From NCBI GenBank assembly GCA_009699875.1, contig WLNI01000001.1, positions 248,001 to 312,000 of the forward strand: a DNA stretch of 64,000 bases, written 5' to 3'. The notes under the pieces are model-generated. The model had not been told where the DNA came from. It searched no databases and saw only the letters and a list, made by a program, of their open reading frames with translations. Position 1 is the stretch's first letter. Every line of letters begins with the position of its first letter. This stretch comes from Actinomycetota bacterium. GTDB taxonomy: Bacteria > Actinomycetota > Acidimicrobiia > Acidimicrobiales > RAAP-2. Shown piece by piece: positions 52,913-61,869 of the stretch. Both the position numbers and the translations under genes were made by a program.

Positions 52913-53956
52913 ATGAGAGCAGTTGTCGTCACCGCCGATCAAAGCGTCGAGGTCCTCGATGTTGCCGACCCCACGCTGCCTGGTCCAGACGGGGCGATCA
53001 TCGAAGTTGACGCCACGGCCATCTGTGGATCTGACCTTCACCTGTATCACGGCGTGTTGCCCTCAATTGGGATTCAGCCTGGTCACGAAGTGGTGGGTCG
53101 CATCATTGAAGTTGGCCCCGACGTGCGTGAGCGGCGGGTGGGCGACCGAGTGCTCGTCTCCGCGGTCGTTGGCTGTGGCCACTGCGATCAGTGTCGTCGA
53201 GGTGACCCCGTCTCGTGTCGAGTAACTGGACCAATCGCCCTCGGGACGACGCCAGACGTTCACGGAGGACAAGCAGAGTACTTGGCGGTCCCTGCAGTCG
53301 ATCTCTTTACCCTGGTCATTCCCGAAGGCGTGTCCACGGAGAACGCGTTGTTGTTGACAGATATTTTGCCAACTGGATTTCTTGGCGCACAGATGGGCGC
53401 TATCCAGCCAGGCGACACTGTGGCCATCTTTGGCATGGGTCCCGTGGGCATCATGGCGCTCGCAAGTGCGAAACTCTACGGACCGAGTCGCATCATTGCT
53501 GTTGACGTGGTTCCAGAACGCTTAGCTCGAGCCGAAGCGATGGGAGCAATTCCCGTTGACGCTTCGGGAGAGATGGGAGCGCTCGGCGTGCTTGAAGCCA
53601 CGGGTGGTCTCGGTGCCAACGTGGCAATCGAAGCAGTCGGGCATCAACAGACCATTTCAGATGCTCTGAGTTGCGTGGGGCCGAGGGGCCGCGTCTCGAT
53701 GGTTGGCGTGAACCTCGACATGGACTTTCCCTTCCCAATGGCCTTGGCGTTTTTAAAGGCTCTTGAATTTCGAGCAGCCTTCGCCGCCATCCCTTCGACT
53801 TGGGCCAACTTGGTTCCCCTCGTCACCGAAGGACGCTTAGATCTCAGCGACGTGTTCACGCACCGCATGGGGCTCTCCGAAGCTCCCGAGGCCTACCGTC
53901 TCTTCGATCAGCGCGAAGACGGAATCCTCAAAGTCCTGCTGGACCCGAAGGCCTAA
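52913..53956 (+). CDS. Zinc-dependent alcohol dehydrogenase
   Basis: A 347-residue medium-chain dehydrogenase. The catalytic zinc site is AICGSDLHLYHG with GHEVVG, and the structural zinc site is GCGHCDQCRRGDPVSC. The cofactor fold GMGPVGIMALASAKLYGPSRIIAVD ends in an Asp, suggesting NAD. ATG 52913 is chosen because AAGGAGGATC precedes it, and the longer open frame runs back into tRNA-Gly. The substrate alcohol is unknown. The 3' end overlaps the convergent Pro-rich gene by 29 bases. Confidence 0.92.
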   Translation: MRAVVVTADQSVEVLDVADPTLPGPDGAIIEVDATAICGSDLHLYHGVLPSIGIQPGHEVVGRIIEVGPDVRERRVGDRVLVSAVVGCGHCDQCRRGDPVSCRVTGPIALGTTPDVHGGQAEYLAVPAVDLFTLVIPEGVSTENALLLTDILPTGFLGAQMGAIQPGDTVAIFGMGPVGIMALASAKLYGPSRIIAVDVVPERLARAEAMGAIPVDASGEMGALGVLEATGGLGANVAIEAVGHQQTISDALSCVGPRGRVSMVGVNLDMDFPFPMALAFLKALEFRAAFAAIPSTWANLVPLVTEGRLDLSDVFTHRMGLSEAPEAYRLFDQREDGILKVLLDPKA

Positions 53957-54320
53957 CACCGCTCCCTCGATCTCCAGGGAGTGCTCGAGGAGTAAGCGGT
54001 GGTGGCGTCTCTCTTCGAGGAGGATCGAAGCGTCGGGGAGGATTCGGTGCGCTCAGCCCCTGGTGGCCACGGCTTGTGTCGGGTGGCGCCGCTGGTGAAG
54101 TCGCCGATGGCTCGAATGGGGCGCTGTCTCGACGCGCGTCTTGGCCCTGAACAGGCAGGGTTGTCGTCGGTGCGAGCGCCTGCGCCACCGGGGTCGACGT
54201 ACTTCGAGCAGCTGGCGATGCCTCAAGGGCTGAAGAGAGGACCGGGAACGTTGCGCCCGCGCTCAGAACAAAACCGGCGAGGGCCGAGGCCGCCACGATG
54301 AGTCGCTTTCTCATCGTCAT
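53928..54320 (-). CDS. Small secreted Pro-rich protein
   Basis: 130 residues. The basic start MTMRKRL and the hydrophobic run at about 8-22 (VAASALAGFVLSAGA) make a signal peptide. The rest is Pro/Ser/Thr/Arg-rich and probably disordered; no domain is seen. The ATG overlaps the sterol-desaturase stop as ATGA, which supports translation, but the 3' end overlaps the alcohol dehydrogenase gene. I recognise no family and hold this call at moderate confidence. Confidence 0.45.
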   Translation of the reverse strand: MTMRKRLIVAASALAGFVLSAGATFPVLSSALEASPAARSTSTPVAQALAPTTTLPVQGQDARRDSAPFEPSATSPAAPPDTSRGHQGLSAPNPPRRFDPPRRETPPPLTPRALPGDRGSGVRPSGPAGL

Positions 54321-55408
54321 TGGGCATGCTCATTTACTTCCGCCGACGGAGCAACTCCAACGGTGTTGCCGGCATAGTTGACTCGTTTGGAGACCACCAA
54401 GCCGAAGGGGTAGAGCGTCTGTCGCCCCCACATGCTCACCAATGCCAGTGGGTTCCGAGAATTTCCATGGGGAAACGCATCATCAGCGATTCCTGTTTCT
54501 GGGTAACTTCGCTGATCGGTATGACGGGTGCGAAACAGTGCGTCCCAGAATGAGAAGACGGTTCCGTAGTTTGAATTGAAGTGGGCTTCTTCAACCGAGT
54601 GATGGACTCGGTGTGCTTGGGGCGAAATGAAGAGAAAGCGAAGTGGACCGAGATTGGTTCGAATGTTTGAGTGAATGAACGCTGAAAAACAGACAGCGCC
54701 AAAGGCGAGTTTCATCGCTTGCGGCGAGGACAGCCCGAGCATCACGCCAGGGATATACACAATGGTGGCGCTTATGAGTGTTTCAACGATGTGTTGGCGA
54801 GAGTCAGATAACACATTCATGGAGGTTTGAGAGTGGTGGACGGCGTGGAAATACCAAAGTCTCGGCACGTGATGATGTGTCCAGTGGCTGAGCCAGGCCA
54901 GGCCATCACTGAGAACAAACGCGAGCATCGCCACTCCCCATACCCCGAGCCATGGGGTGAGCGACAAACTCCACCCACCGCTTACGAACAGAAAACCAGC
55001 ATGAAGAATGCTCAAGAGACCGGCTACCACGCTCACTGAGAACACCGTTGAGGCGAAGAACCACGTGGCGTCCTCTACGAAGCCTCGAGAGAGCATGCGC
55101 TCTCTGCGTTGTGCCGGCCAGAGACATTGAACGATAGCCAAGACAACGAGAACGCCCCAGTAAAACGGATTAAAGACCAGGGCGAGCCATGAATCGAATG
55201 CGGACGTGACAACGGCCGCTTTCAAAAATGTAGGAACAGCGCGTGGGCCAACCTGAAGAAAAATCGCGACCCAGACGCCGAGGAGTCCTGCAAGACAGAA
55301 CGCCACCGTCGCTGAGGCCAGCGTGCTGAGTTGATTCGGCTGTGCCACGCTACGGTGAGATCGTTCCTGATCACTCAGCGTTTCATATCGTGACTCGATA
55401 ACTGTCAT
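54317..55408 (-). CDS. Sterol desaturase / fatty acid hydroxylase-family membrane protein
   Basis: 363 residues, five or six membrane helices and the eight-histidine di-iron pattern. LSHWTHHHVPRLWYFHAVHHS and a later HSNIRTNLGPL block are followed by SPQAHRVHHS. The fold hydroxylates or desaturates a lipid at the membrane with O2 and an electron donor. The lipid (fatty acid, hopanoid or carotenoid) is unknown. The gene lies 127 bases downstream of the probable anti-sigma gene and may belong to that regulon (inference). It overlaps the secreted Pro-rich gene by four bases. Confidence 0.9.
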   Translation of the reverse strand: MTVIESRYETLSDQERSHRSVAQPNQLSTLASATVAFCLAGLLGVWVAIFLQVGPRAVPTFLKAAVVTSAFDSWLALVFNPFYWGVLVVLAIVQCLWPAQRRERMLSRGFVEDATWFFASTVFSVSVVAGLLSILHAGFLFVSGGWSLSLTPWLGVWGVAMLAFVLSDGLAWLSHWTHHHVPRLWYFHAVHHSQTSMNVLSDSRQHIVETLISATIVYIPGVMLGLSSPQAMKLAFGAVCFSAFIHSNIRTNLGPLRFLFISPQAHRVHHSVEEAHFNSNYGTVFSFWDALFRTRHTDQRSYPETGIADDAFPHGNSRNPLALVSMWGRQTLYPFGLVVSKRVNYAGNTVGVAPSAEVNEHAQ

Positions 55409-55535
55409 CTCTGCTCCTTGAGGGGGGAACTCTCTTTCCCTTCACATCGCTCAAGATCCAACGGCGTCACACAGAAATTTCTCACTACTCCACTAGAGCA
55501 CGAATCAACCAACGAAAAAAGGACATTCTCCACTT

Positions 55536-56282
55536 TTAGGCCCCTGGCCTTCCCGACGCTGGTCTCGACGTGGGCGCCGTCGACGGGGTACTCGATGGAT
55601 GCAGCGCAGGTGTCGATCCACGCTGTGGAGAAGAGCCTGAGGGTTGAGTATTCGGAGGGCTCGGTGTCGGGGACGTCACCGGCGACGTCCCCGCGGGCAC
55701 CTGCTGTTCTGGGAGGCGTTGCGGTGTGGTTGGTGGTGTTGGCCGAGGTGGGATCGTAATACTTGGTGGCACAGGGACCCCTGCACGAGGAAGCAATGCT
55801 CGAGCAGGACCTTGGACGTGAGTGAGATCACGCGGGTTGAGTTGTTGGAGATTCCGGCGGAGTTGATTCCCCGCCTCTCGAGCAGCCACCGGATCGTGGT
55901 GATCGACCGCAACGTTGAGCTGATGCAGGGTTTCTTGCGTTTGGTAGAGCGCGGGCGACGTGACGGGGAGGCCGATCTCGTACGCGACGGTCCTGGTAGG
56001 CCCGGGCAGTGTGTCGGTTCCCACTGCCGCAGCGGCAGCCACACTCGTTGAGGCGAGGAAGATCACACCAATCGCTGCACCAACTGGGTGGCGCAGCCGA
56101 TGGAGACGGCTCGCCCGGCGTTTCGTGGGCGACGAGATCGAGACAATAACGTCGTCGTTCTTCGCTGATCGCTGAAGGGCATCGCGAAATTGTTCCAATG
56201 ATCGTGCGTCAGGCGTGATGCTCTCGGGCGCGAGTGCTGAGGTTAAACGACCAAGAAGTTCATCATCGCTCATCGAGCTCAT
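55536..56282 (-). CDS. Probable anti-sigma factor (single-pass membrane protein)
   Basis: 248 residues. An N-terminal cytoplasmic part of about 65 residues is followed by one membrane helix at about 68-90 (VGAAIGVIFLASTSVAAAAA), then an outer domain that ends in a Pro/Ser/Thr-rich tail of about 90 residues. It begins four bases inside the upstream ECF sigma factor gene (ATGA overlap), the usual layout of sigma/anti-sigma pairs. No zinc-binding HXXXCXXC motif is seen, so it is not a ZAS-type factor. The assignment is by position and topology only. Confidence 0.6.
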   Translation of the reverse strand: MSSMSDDELLGRLTSALAPESITPDARSLEQFRDALQRSAKNDDVIVSISSPTKRRASRLHRLRHPVGAAIGVIFLASTSVAAAAAVGTDTLPGPTRTVAYEIGLPVTSPALYQTQETLHQLNVAVDHHDPVAAREAGNQLRRNLQQLNPRDLTHVQGPARALLPRAGVPVPPSITIPPRPTPPTTPQRLPEQQVPAGTSPVTSPTPSPPNTQPSGSSPQRGSTPALHPSSTPSTAPTSRPASGRPGA

Positions 56283-56845
56283 GGCGTTCCCTCACTCTCA
56301 AGAAGTCCTCGAAGTCGCTCCAACGCCCTGGCCTGGGCCATCCGAACTGCTCCTGGCTTCATCTTGAGGACATTGGCGACTTCGTCAGCTGAAAGGCCCG
56401 CCACCACACGAAGTTCCAAGACTTCTCGATCCCGTTCTGGCAAGAGTTCGAAGGCTGCTCGGACTGCGTCGTGCTCTTCAGAGGCAATCAGCCTCTCAAA
56501 GGGTTCTGGTGACGAGATCTCTCGCTGAGTTTTGACCTGACGTTTGCGATACATTTTTCGTTGGTAATCAAGCACCACGTGGCGAAGAACCCCATAACTC
56601 CATGCCTCTGGGCTGGCGCCTGATTCGTCCATTCGTTGAAGGCCATCAACCACTCTGGTCATCGCATCTCCAACTGCGTCACGGGCGTCGTCGATACTTG
56701 GAAGCCGGCGCTGCGCGTACGCCACCATGGCTGAATAGTTCCGCTCATAAAACGCCTCCCATGCGTGAGGATCTCTCGCTATGAGTCGCTCATGTTCGAG
56801 ATCCACTGCGCGAGAGGTGCCCTCGTTTTCTTGTTCATCGCTCAT
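56279..56845 (-). CDS. ECF-type RNA polymerase sigma factor
   Basis: 188 residues. Region 2 reads AWEAFYERNYSAMVAYAQRRLPSIDDARDAVGDAMTRVVDGL, and region 4 reads LLPERDREVLELRVVAGLSADEVANVLKMKPGAVRMAQARALERLR with its helix-turn-helix. There is no region 1 or 3, which is the ECF pattern. It directs polymerase to a small regulon, normally held by the anti-sigma factor encoded next to it. A palindrome just upstream may be part of its control. Confidence 0.92.
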   Translation of the reverse strand: MSDEQENEGTSRAVDLEHERLIARDPHAWEAFYERNYSAMVAYAQRRLPSIDDARDAVGDAMTRVVDGLQRMDESGASPEAWSYGVLRHVVLDYQRKMYRKRQVKTQREISSPEPFERLIASEEHDAVRAAFELLPERDREVLELRVVAGLSADEVANVLKMKPGAVRMAQARALERLRGLLESEGTP

Positions 56846-56867
56846 TGAGGCCTCGTGTCACACATTT

Positions 56868-56880
56868 TCTTGAGTCAAGA
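56868..56880. promoter_or_regulatory. Palindrome upstream of the ECF sigma gene
   Basis: TCTTGA-G-TCAAGA is a perfect inverted repeat 22 bases before the sigma factor ATG. It could be an operator. No clear ECF-type -35/-10 was identified. Confidence 0.3.
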
Positions 56881-56909
56881 CTCTCAGAGGTCGACTAAGG
56901 AGATTTCCC

Positions 56910-58148
56910 TTAACTTTGAGGGACGTTGTCGGCAGTGGTATTCGTGCCAATGTCACCAATGAGATTCTCTAACCCCGCCTGAGTGGGATCAAAGCCCAAG
57001 GCCCAGCGCAATTGAGCGGTCACGGTCTGGTTCACCACTGGCCAGTCGTCGGTCACAGGGTCGTTGGGGGCCAGGCAGCCATCGGAGCCCAGGGGCACCA
57101 GCGAAGCTGGAACCGGGAGATTGATCTGCTTGGCGATACCAATGAGGCCACCTTGGCCCGGAGCGAGCTGACAGATGTCAGAAAAGACAAGGTGTCCCGC
57201 ATTCAAAATTGAGATCAATCGCTTCGGCTGGTTGAGTGCGTTGTAAGCCTTGATCATGCCTGACGGGACTACGACTTGATCATTCGTTCCGTACTCTAAG
57301 AGTCCCGGGACTTTTGGAACCGTTGCCCCAGCGCCTGTTGCACTTTGGCCGAAGGTTCCATACGATGCGCCAGCGAGCCCGATGAAGACATCGACTTGTT
57401 TGTCACTTACTGCGAGTTTCTCAACTGCTGCCCCTCCCGCAGAGTGCCCCACCGCTCCCAGCCTGGTCATATCCAAGTGGTTGGAGAAGAGTGATGACGA
57501 TGAGGTGGTCTCGGAGTTCATGAGCAAAATCGTCGCTTCAAGATCGGCGACGTCGTTACTTTGAGCAGTTGACGTCTTTCCCGTCAGAAACCCGTTGAGC
57601 ACTGCCGTGAGATCACGGTCGACGTGTTCGGGCGCGGCGACTACAAATCCCCAACTCGCCAAGTGAGAAGTGAGATAAGTGGACTGGGTATTGAATCCGG
57701 CATAACCGTGGCTAAAGACCACGACTGGATACTTCCCTGCAGCCATTGGGACGTTGCTGATTCCACCAGAGGGATAGATCACGCCCGCGAACGAGGCATA
57801 CGCCTTTTGTAGTGACGCAGGAAGGCTGTTCTTCACGTTGTAGGTCGCTGGCGTGCCGTGATACGTGCTCGCATTCGCTGGGTACCAAACTTCAACGGGG
57901 GTTGAGGTGCCCGGAAGCGTGAGCGTGGTCTCTCCTACGCCGAAGGGGCCTCGATCGAGGAACGACGTGGAGTTCACATTTGAGACAATCGGGACCGCAT
58001 CTCCAGTCCCTCCAGCGGTCGCAACCGAAGACGTGATCATTGCGAGCCCTATCGAACAGAGTGCCAAGATCGAGAGCACGCCCAAGATGGCGAAAGGAAT
58101 CACAATTGGAGAACGAGAACGATCGACATTCGTCGCCACATGTTTCAT
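56910..58148 (-). CDS. Exported alpha/beta hydrolase (PAF-acetylhydrolase/chlorophyllase-like)
   Basis: 412 residues. An N-terminal membrane helix at about 15-45 anchors or exports it. The nucleophile elbow GHSAGG is in LGAVGHSAGGAAVEKLA. The opening GVGETTLTLPGTSTPVEVWYPA and VVVFSHGYAGFNTQSTYL are those of the PAF-acetylhydrolase II/dienelactone-like esterase group. A conserved His is expected in NAGHLVFSD. The ester substrate is unknown. It lies 64 bases upstream of the sigma gene on the same strand. Confidence 0.85.
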   Translation of the reverse strand: MKHVATNVDRSRSPIVIPFAILGVLSILALCSIGLAMITSSVATAGGTGDAVPIVSNVNSTSFLDRGPFGVGETTLTLPGTSTPVEVWYPANASTYHGTPATYNVKNSLPASLQKAYASFAGVIYPSGGISNVPMAAGKYPVVVFSHGYAGFNTQSTYLTSHLASWGFVVAAPEHVDRDLTAVLNGFLTGKTSTAQSNDVADLEATILLMNSETTSSSSLFSNHLDMTRLGAVGHSAGGAAVEKLAVSDKQVDVFIGLAGASYGTFGQSATGAGATVPKVPGLLEYGTNDQVVVPSGMIKAYNALNQPKRLISILNAGHLVFSDICQLAPGQGGLIGIAKQINLPVPASLVPLGSDGCLAPNDPVTDDWPVVNQTVTAQLRWALGFDPTQAGLENLIGDIGTNTTADNVPQS

Positions 58149-58221
58149 AGAAGTGGTACTTCCTTTTCTTCTTGTTATGGCGAGCCAACTTGGCCCTTCT
58201 TCGCTCTAGAGACTTTACTTA

Positions 58222-58509
58222 CTAACCAAAGGGCAGTTGTGGGGCGTCGTCGAGAGACGGCATGTCCTTCTTTCCTTGGGCCGGATAGACCTGATCGGGT
58301 CTGAAATTCCAGAGTTTTCGATCTCCCCGGCGTCCCCCTACAACTTCAACCCAGGTGCTGCCATTTCCAAGATGCTCAACATGGGCGACAAATTCAAAGG
58401 TCGATCGGCGCGCTCGAGGGTCGTCAATTTTGACTGGATCACCCGCCCGAAGACCCGCCCAGGTTGAGCTGCGCTGCACTTTGGCGGGGGAATCTTGGCT
58501 CACCTCCAT
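58222..58509 (-). CDS. Small conserved hypothetical protein
   Basis: 95 residues with an SH3-like beta pattern: LRAGDPVKIDDPRARRSTFEFVAHVEHL, then STWVEVVGGRRGDRKLWNFRPDQVYP. This looks like a conserved actinobacterial miniprotein of unknown function (GDPV...WVEVVGGRxGDR). No catalytic or metal residues are visible. The gene is monocistronic, 73 bases upstream of the alpha/beta hydrolase on the same strand and divergent from the PAP2 gene. The ATG at 58509 has only a weak ribosome binding site. Confidence 0.7.
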   Translation of the reverse strand: MEVSQDSPAKVQRSSTWAGLRAGDPVKIDDPRARRSTFEFVAHVEHLGNGSTWVEVVGGRRGDRKLWNFRPDQVYPAQGKKDMPSLDDAPQLPFG

Positions 58510-58560
58510 TTCTTAGTCCACGCATTGGCATCTTCCTGCCATGCTTAGAGGGTGGAGAAC

Positions 58561-59070
58561 ATGAACGACGTCGACCAACGCTCTTCCTCGAGCAAGGAAG
58601 TTGCTCTTGCTGCGGGAATATCATTTCTTGCCGACTACGGGCTCTCGACCGCTCTCGCCGTCGGTATCGACGTGCTTCGTGGTCGAAAAGGGGTCGCCCT
58701 TGCACTTGCTCGACTCGCATGTCTCGGGGTTCCCATCGTCGTCGTGACAACCATCTCAAAGAAAATCGTCCAACGGGAGCGCCCCGTATCGGCCGATGTC
58801 GACTCGACGCTCCTTCGCTCACCTCGCTCTTCAAGCTTTCCGAGTGGCCACACTCTGGCTGCAACCGCCAGTGCTGTTGCTCTCCCTCGATCCGCGTTCG
58901 GCCTGGTTGTAGGGATGACGAATGCCGGCGCCGTCGGGTGGGCGCGGGTTCGCGTTGGTGCACACCATCGCTCTGACGTGCTTGGTGGCGCCCTCCTTGG
59001 CGCAGCTGTTGGTCTTGCCGTTCGGCCGCTCCTTCGCTCCCTCGATCGAAGAGCTTCTCGAGCGCAATAG
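58561..59070 (+). CDS. PAP2-family phosphatase
   Basis: 169 residues with the three phosphatase motifs: KX6RP at Lys67-Arg74-Pro75 (KKIVQRERP), PSGH at 94-97, and RX5HX3D at Arg129-His135-Asp139. Membrane segments separate them, so it is a lipid-phosphate phosphatase, perhaps acting on undecaprenyl or prenyl pyrophosphate. ATG 58561 follows AGAGGG; an in-frame GTG lies at 58552. The DsbA-like gene follows ten bases downstream and is probably cotranscribed. Confidence 0.85.
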   Translation: MNDVDQRSSSSKEVALAAGISFLADYGLSTALAVGIDVLRGRKGVALALARLACLGVPIVVVTTISKKIVQRERPVSADVDSTLLRSPRSSSFPSGHTLAATASAVALPRSAFGLVVGMTNAGAVGWARVRVGAHHRSDVLGGALLGAAVGLAVRPLLRSLDRRASRAQ

Positions 59071-59080
59071 GCTGAGGACT

Positions 59081-59692
59081 ATGTCTGCACCACCATTTGT
59101 TCTGCTCTATGACTATCGATGTCCCTTTGCACGAAACGTCCACGAACATGTCATTGCTGCCATTCGCACTGGCCTCGACCTCGACGTCACCTTTGAGCCC
59201 TTCACGCTGAATCAGGGGCATATTGAAGAGGGTCAACTTGACGTCTGGGATGACCCGTCGCAAGACGCTGTCCTCTTGGCCTTAGAAGTCTCTGTCGCTG
59301 TGCGAGACGCGTTCGAAGATCAGTTCTTGACGCTTCACGGAGCGATGTTCCATGCCCGACATGTCGACGGCGTGGCCTTAAATACCGAGGCCGAGATCAC
59401 GCCAATTTTGGAGCGGGCTGGACTGAACCCGGATGCCGTCTACGAGATTGTTGCGACGCAGACGCCTCGGGCCGTTATCGCCAAACAGTGGAAGCACTAC
59501 CACGACGACTTAGATGTCTTTGGCGTGCCCACATTTATTTTTGGGGATTCCGACGCAACCTTTCTCCGACTCATGACGGGCCCAGATCACAACAATCTGG
59601 CGGCGTCTCGAGACGTCGTGACCCAGATGATTAATCTCATGGTCCTCCAACCCGAGATCAACGAGTTCAAACATACGCAACTGAGCCGCTAG
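59081..59692 (+). CDS. DsbA-fold (thioredoxin-like) oxidoreductase
   Basis: 203 residues of the DsbA/2-hydroxychromene isomerase-like fold. The start reads LLYDYRCPFARNVHEHVIAAI, where a single Cys replaces the CXXC (RCPFA), and a cis-Pro loop is in FGVPTFIFG. The single-Cys site argues for an isomerase or mycothiol/glutathione-transfer type rather than a disulfide oxidase. There is no signal peptide, so it is cytoplasmic. ATG 59081 has a GAGG ribosome binding site. It is cotranscribed with the PAP2 gene. Confidence 0.85.
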   Translation: MSAPPFVLLYDYRCPFARNVHEHVIAAIRTGLDLDVTFEPFTLNQGHIEEGQLDVWDDPSQDAVLLALEVSVAVRDAFEDQFLTLHGAMFHARHVDGVALNTEAEITPILERAGLNPDAVYEIVATQTPRAVIAKQWKHYHDDLDVFGVPTFIFGDSDATFLRLMTGPDHNNLAASRDVVTQMINLMVLQPEINEFKHTQLSR

Positions 59693-59711
59693 CTCACGCG
59701 GCGTCGATCGT

Positions 59712-60623
59712 TTAGCTTCGCGCGTAAGACGCGAGGAGGTCGAAGGAGGCATGTTGCTCGTCTTTGTTGCCCGCAAATGCACAAACCAACTCTGTGCCAC
59801 CTGCTTCGGTGAGGCGACCAATACCGTCCAAAATCTGTTCGGCTGATCCCACGAGCGAGATGTCTGCCGGGCGCTGTACACCTTCGATGTCCAACATGGC
59901 CTTATACGACGGCAGGGATGGGTAGATCGAGAATGCTTCATCGATCGAGTCTTTCGCAGCTTCAATATTGTCGGTCAGACAAATAGGAAGCGACACGACA
60001 ATGCGTGGAGCATCTCGGCCAGCATCGTTAGCCGCTTGGGTAATCTTTGGCGCGATGTGAGTCTCAATCGTCGAAATTCCCGTCATCCATGTCACCGTTC
60101 CATCAGCAACGGTACCCGCTAGCTTCAACATCGTGGGCGCAAGGGCTGCAACCAAGAGTGAGGGAGCTTCGACGTCGGGGATCTCGAGTGGCCCAGTGGT
60201 AATTGCCGTAATCACTTCTCCAGTCACCATCGACGTCCCACCATTCAGCATGGGGACGAGGGCTTCTAAGTACTCGCGCATATAACGAGCTGGTTTGTCG
60301 TAGGAGTAACCCCAGAGACTCTCCACGACAATTTGATGGGAGAGCCCGATTCCAAGACTCAGTCGATTCTGCGTTGCCGACTGCACGGTCAAGGCTTGTT
60401 GGGCCATGATCTGCGGGTGTCGGGGGTAAACCGGGATCACTGCGGTGCCAAGGTCGATGTCTTCGACGTGACTCCCCACCACAGCGAGCATTGTGAGTGC
60501 GTCGTTTCCAAAGATCTGCGTCGCCCAGGCGCTGTTAAATCCTGCGTCTTTAATGCGACGGACCTGGTCAATCGCCCCTTCAATTGAGCGATCCATTTCA
60601 ATTAGTGTGCCGATTTTGATCAT
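59712..60623 (-). CDS. LLM-class F420-dependent oxidoreductase
   Basis: 303 residues of the F420-dependent luciferase-like family. The N-terminal barrel strand is GTLIEMDRSIEG, and AGFNSAWATQIFGNDALTMLAVVG, GTAVIPVYPRHPQIMAQQALTVQ and LSLGIGLSHQIVVESLWG are the typical conserved blocks. The cofactor F420 is inferred from family resemblance. The substrate is unknown. The gene is single, convergent with the DsbA-like gene and divergent from purK. The length is typical. Confidence 0.9.
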   Translation of the reverse strand: MIKIGTLIEMDRSIEGAIDQVRRIKDAGFNSAWATQIFGNDALTMLAVVGSHVEDIDLGTAVIPVYPRHPQIMAQQALTVQSATQNRLSLGIGLSHQIVVESLWGYSYDKPARYMREYLEALVPMLNGGTSMVTGEVITAITTGPLEIPDVEAPSLLVAALAPTMLKLAGTVADGTVTWMTGISTIETHIAPKITQAANDAGRDAPRIVVSLPICLTDNIEAAKDSIDEAFSIYPSLPSYKAMLDIEGVQRPADISLVGSAEQILDGIGRLTEAGGTELVCAFAGNKDEQHASFDLLASYARS

Positions 60624-60708
60624 GAGACTCCTCGGGGCCCCGCAGGCCTTAGTAACCTGGGGTGATGGGTGAACGTCTTGAGGTTAGTAGCAGCGGCGTG
60701 GCTCAGCG

Positions 60709-61869
60709 ATGAGAGTTGGAATCGTGGGAGCGGGACAGCTCGCTCGAATGCTGGCAGAGGCGGCCAGTGCGTTGGGAATTGAGACGGTCGTCCTGGCCGA
60801 GTCGGCCTCCGAGGGCGCAGCAAAAACCGCCACAGAACTCAAAATTGGCTCTCCTCATGACCGGGCGGCCATGGAGGATCTCGCACAAAGTGTCGATGTG
60901 GTGACCTTCGACCATGAACTTGTGGATCTAGAAATCATTGCCGAATTGGAATCTTCAGGGGTACGTCTTTCCCCATCAAGCAGTGCGCTTCTTTACGCAG
61001 TCGACAAGGCCGAGATGCGATCACTTCTCCATGCTCGAGGACTCCCATGCCCCGCATTCGAAATCATCGCCCCTGGCGATACCTCGTCGGCCAAAACACT
61101 TGGTGAGCAGTTCGGCTGGCCATTCGTCATCAAAGCAGCACGCGGCGGCTACGACGGCAAGGGAGTCTTCGTCGTTCAAAATGCGACCGAAGCCGCAGAC
61201 GTCATTGCGTCGCTGCACGAGAGGAACATCACCGCCCTCATCGAAGAGAACGTCGAGATCGTTGCGGAACTTGCCGCACTGATCTGTCGCTCGCACGACG
61301 GTGAGATTGCGGCATGGCCTGTTGTCGAAACTGCCCAGATCGATGGTGTGTGCCGAGAGGTTCTTATCCCCGGTTCTCTCAGCGAGCAGCATCGACTCGA
61401 AGGTGAAGCGATTGCGCGAGCCGTCGGAGATGTCGTCGGCGTCGTTGGGATTATGGCCGTTGAGCTTTTCGTGACCAAGGATGGCCTCCTCATTAATGAG
61501 TTAGCAATGCGCCCCCACAACTCAGGTCACTGGACCCAAGACGGATCGGTGACCTCCCAGTTTGAAAACCATCTTCGAGCCGTCGCCAATCTCCCCTTAG
61601 GGAGCACTGAGGTCAACGCTCGGGCAGTGGCGAGTGTCAACATCTTCGGTACGCAAGAAGGTGGGAGCCTTGACGGGTTCCTTGGCGCTGGACTCAAAGT
61701 TGAGGGAGCGCACATTCACCTCTACGGTAAAGAGAGTCGGAAGGGTCGAAAACTTGGTCACGTGACGGTGTGTGGCTCAAACCCTGATGACGTACGCAAT
61801 GCTGCATGGGAGTCGGCAACGGCTCTTGGGACCGAGGTCCCTCACCAGATCGGAGAGCAAATTAAATGA
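60709..61869 (+). CDS. purK: 5-(carboxyamino)imidazole ribonucleotide synthase
   Basis: 386 residues of the ATP-grasp superfamily. The enzyme carboxylates AIR with ATP and bicarbonate to N5-CAIR in purine synthesis. The opening VGIVGAGQLARMLAEAA is the PurK signature, and FVIKAARGGYDGKGVFVV is the ATP-grasp glycine-rich loop. ELAMRPHNSGHWT carries the metal and substrate ligands. The gene ends overlapping purE as ATGA, so both steps of CAIR formation are coupled. No ribosome binding site is obvious at ATG 60709. Confidence 0.96.
   Translation: MRVGIVGAGQLARMLAEAASALGIETVVLAESASEGAAKTATELKIGSPHDRAAMEDLAQSVDVVTFDHELVDLEIIAELESSGVRLSPSSSALLYAVDKAEMRSLLHARGLPCPAFEIIAPGDTSSAKTLGEQFGWPFVIKAARGGYDGKGVFVVQNATEAADVIASLHERNITALIEENVEIVAELAALICRSHDGEIAAWPVVETAQIDGVCREVLIPGSLSEQHRLEGEAIARAVGDVVGVVGIMAVELFVTKDGLLINELAMRPHNSGHWTQDGSVTSQFENHLRAVANLPLGSTEVNARAVASVNIFGTQEGGSLDGFLGAGLKVEGAHIHLYGKESRKGRKLGHVTVCGSNPDDVRNAAWESATALGTEVPHQIGEQIK

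Noticed and set aside
58439-59263. Open frame of 274 codons on the minus strand
   Set aside because: It is antisense to the PAP2 and DsbA-like genes, Arg- and Ser-rich without any recognisable motif. The plus-strand genes have full active-site motifs.
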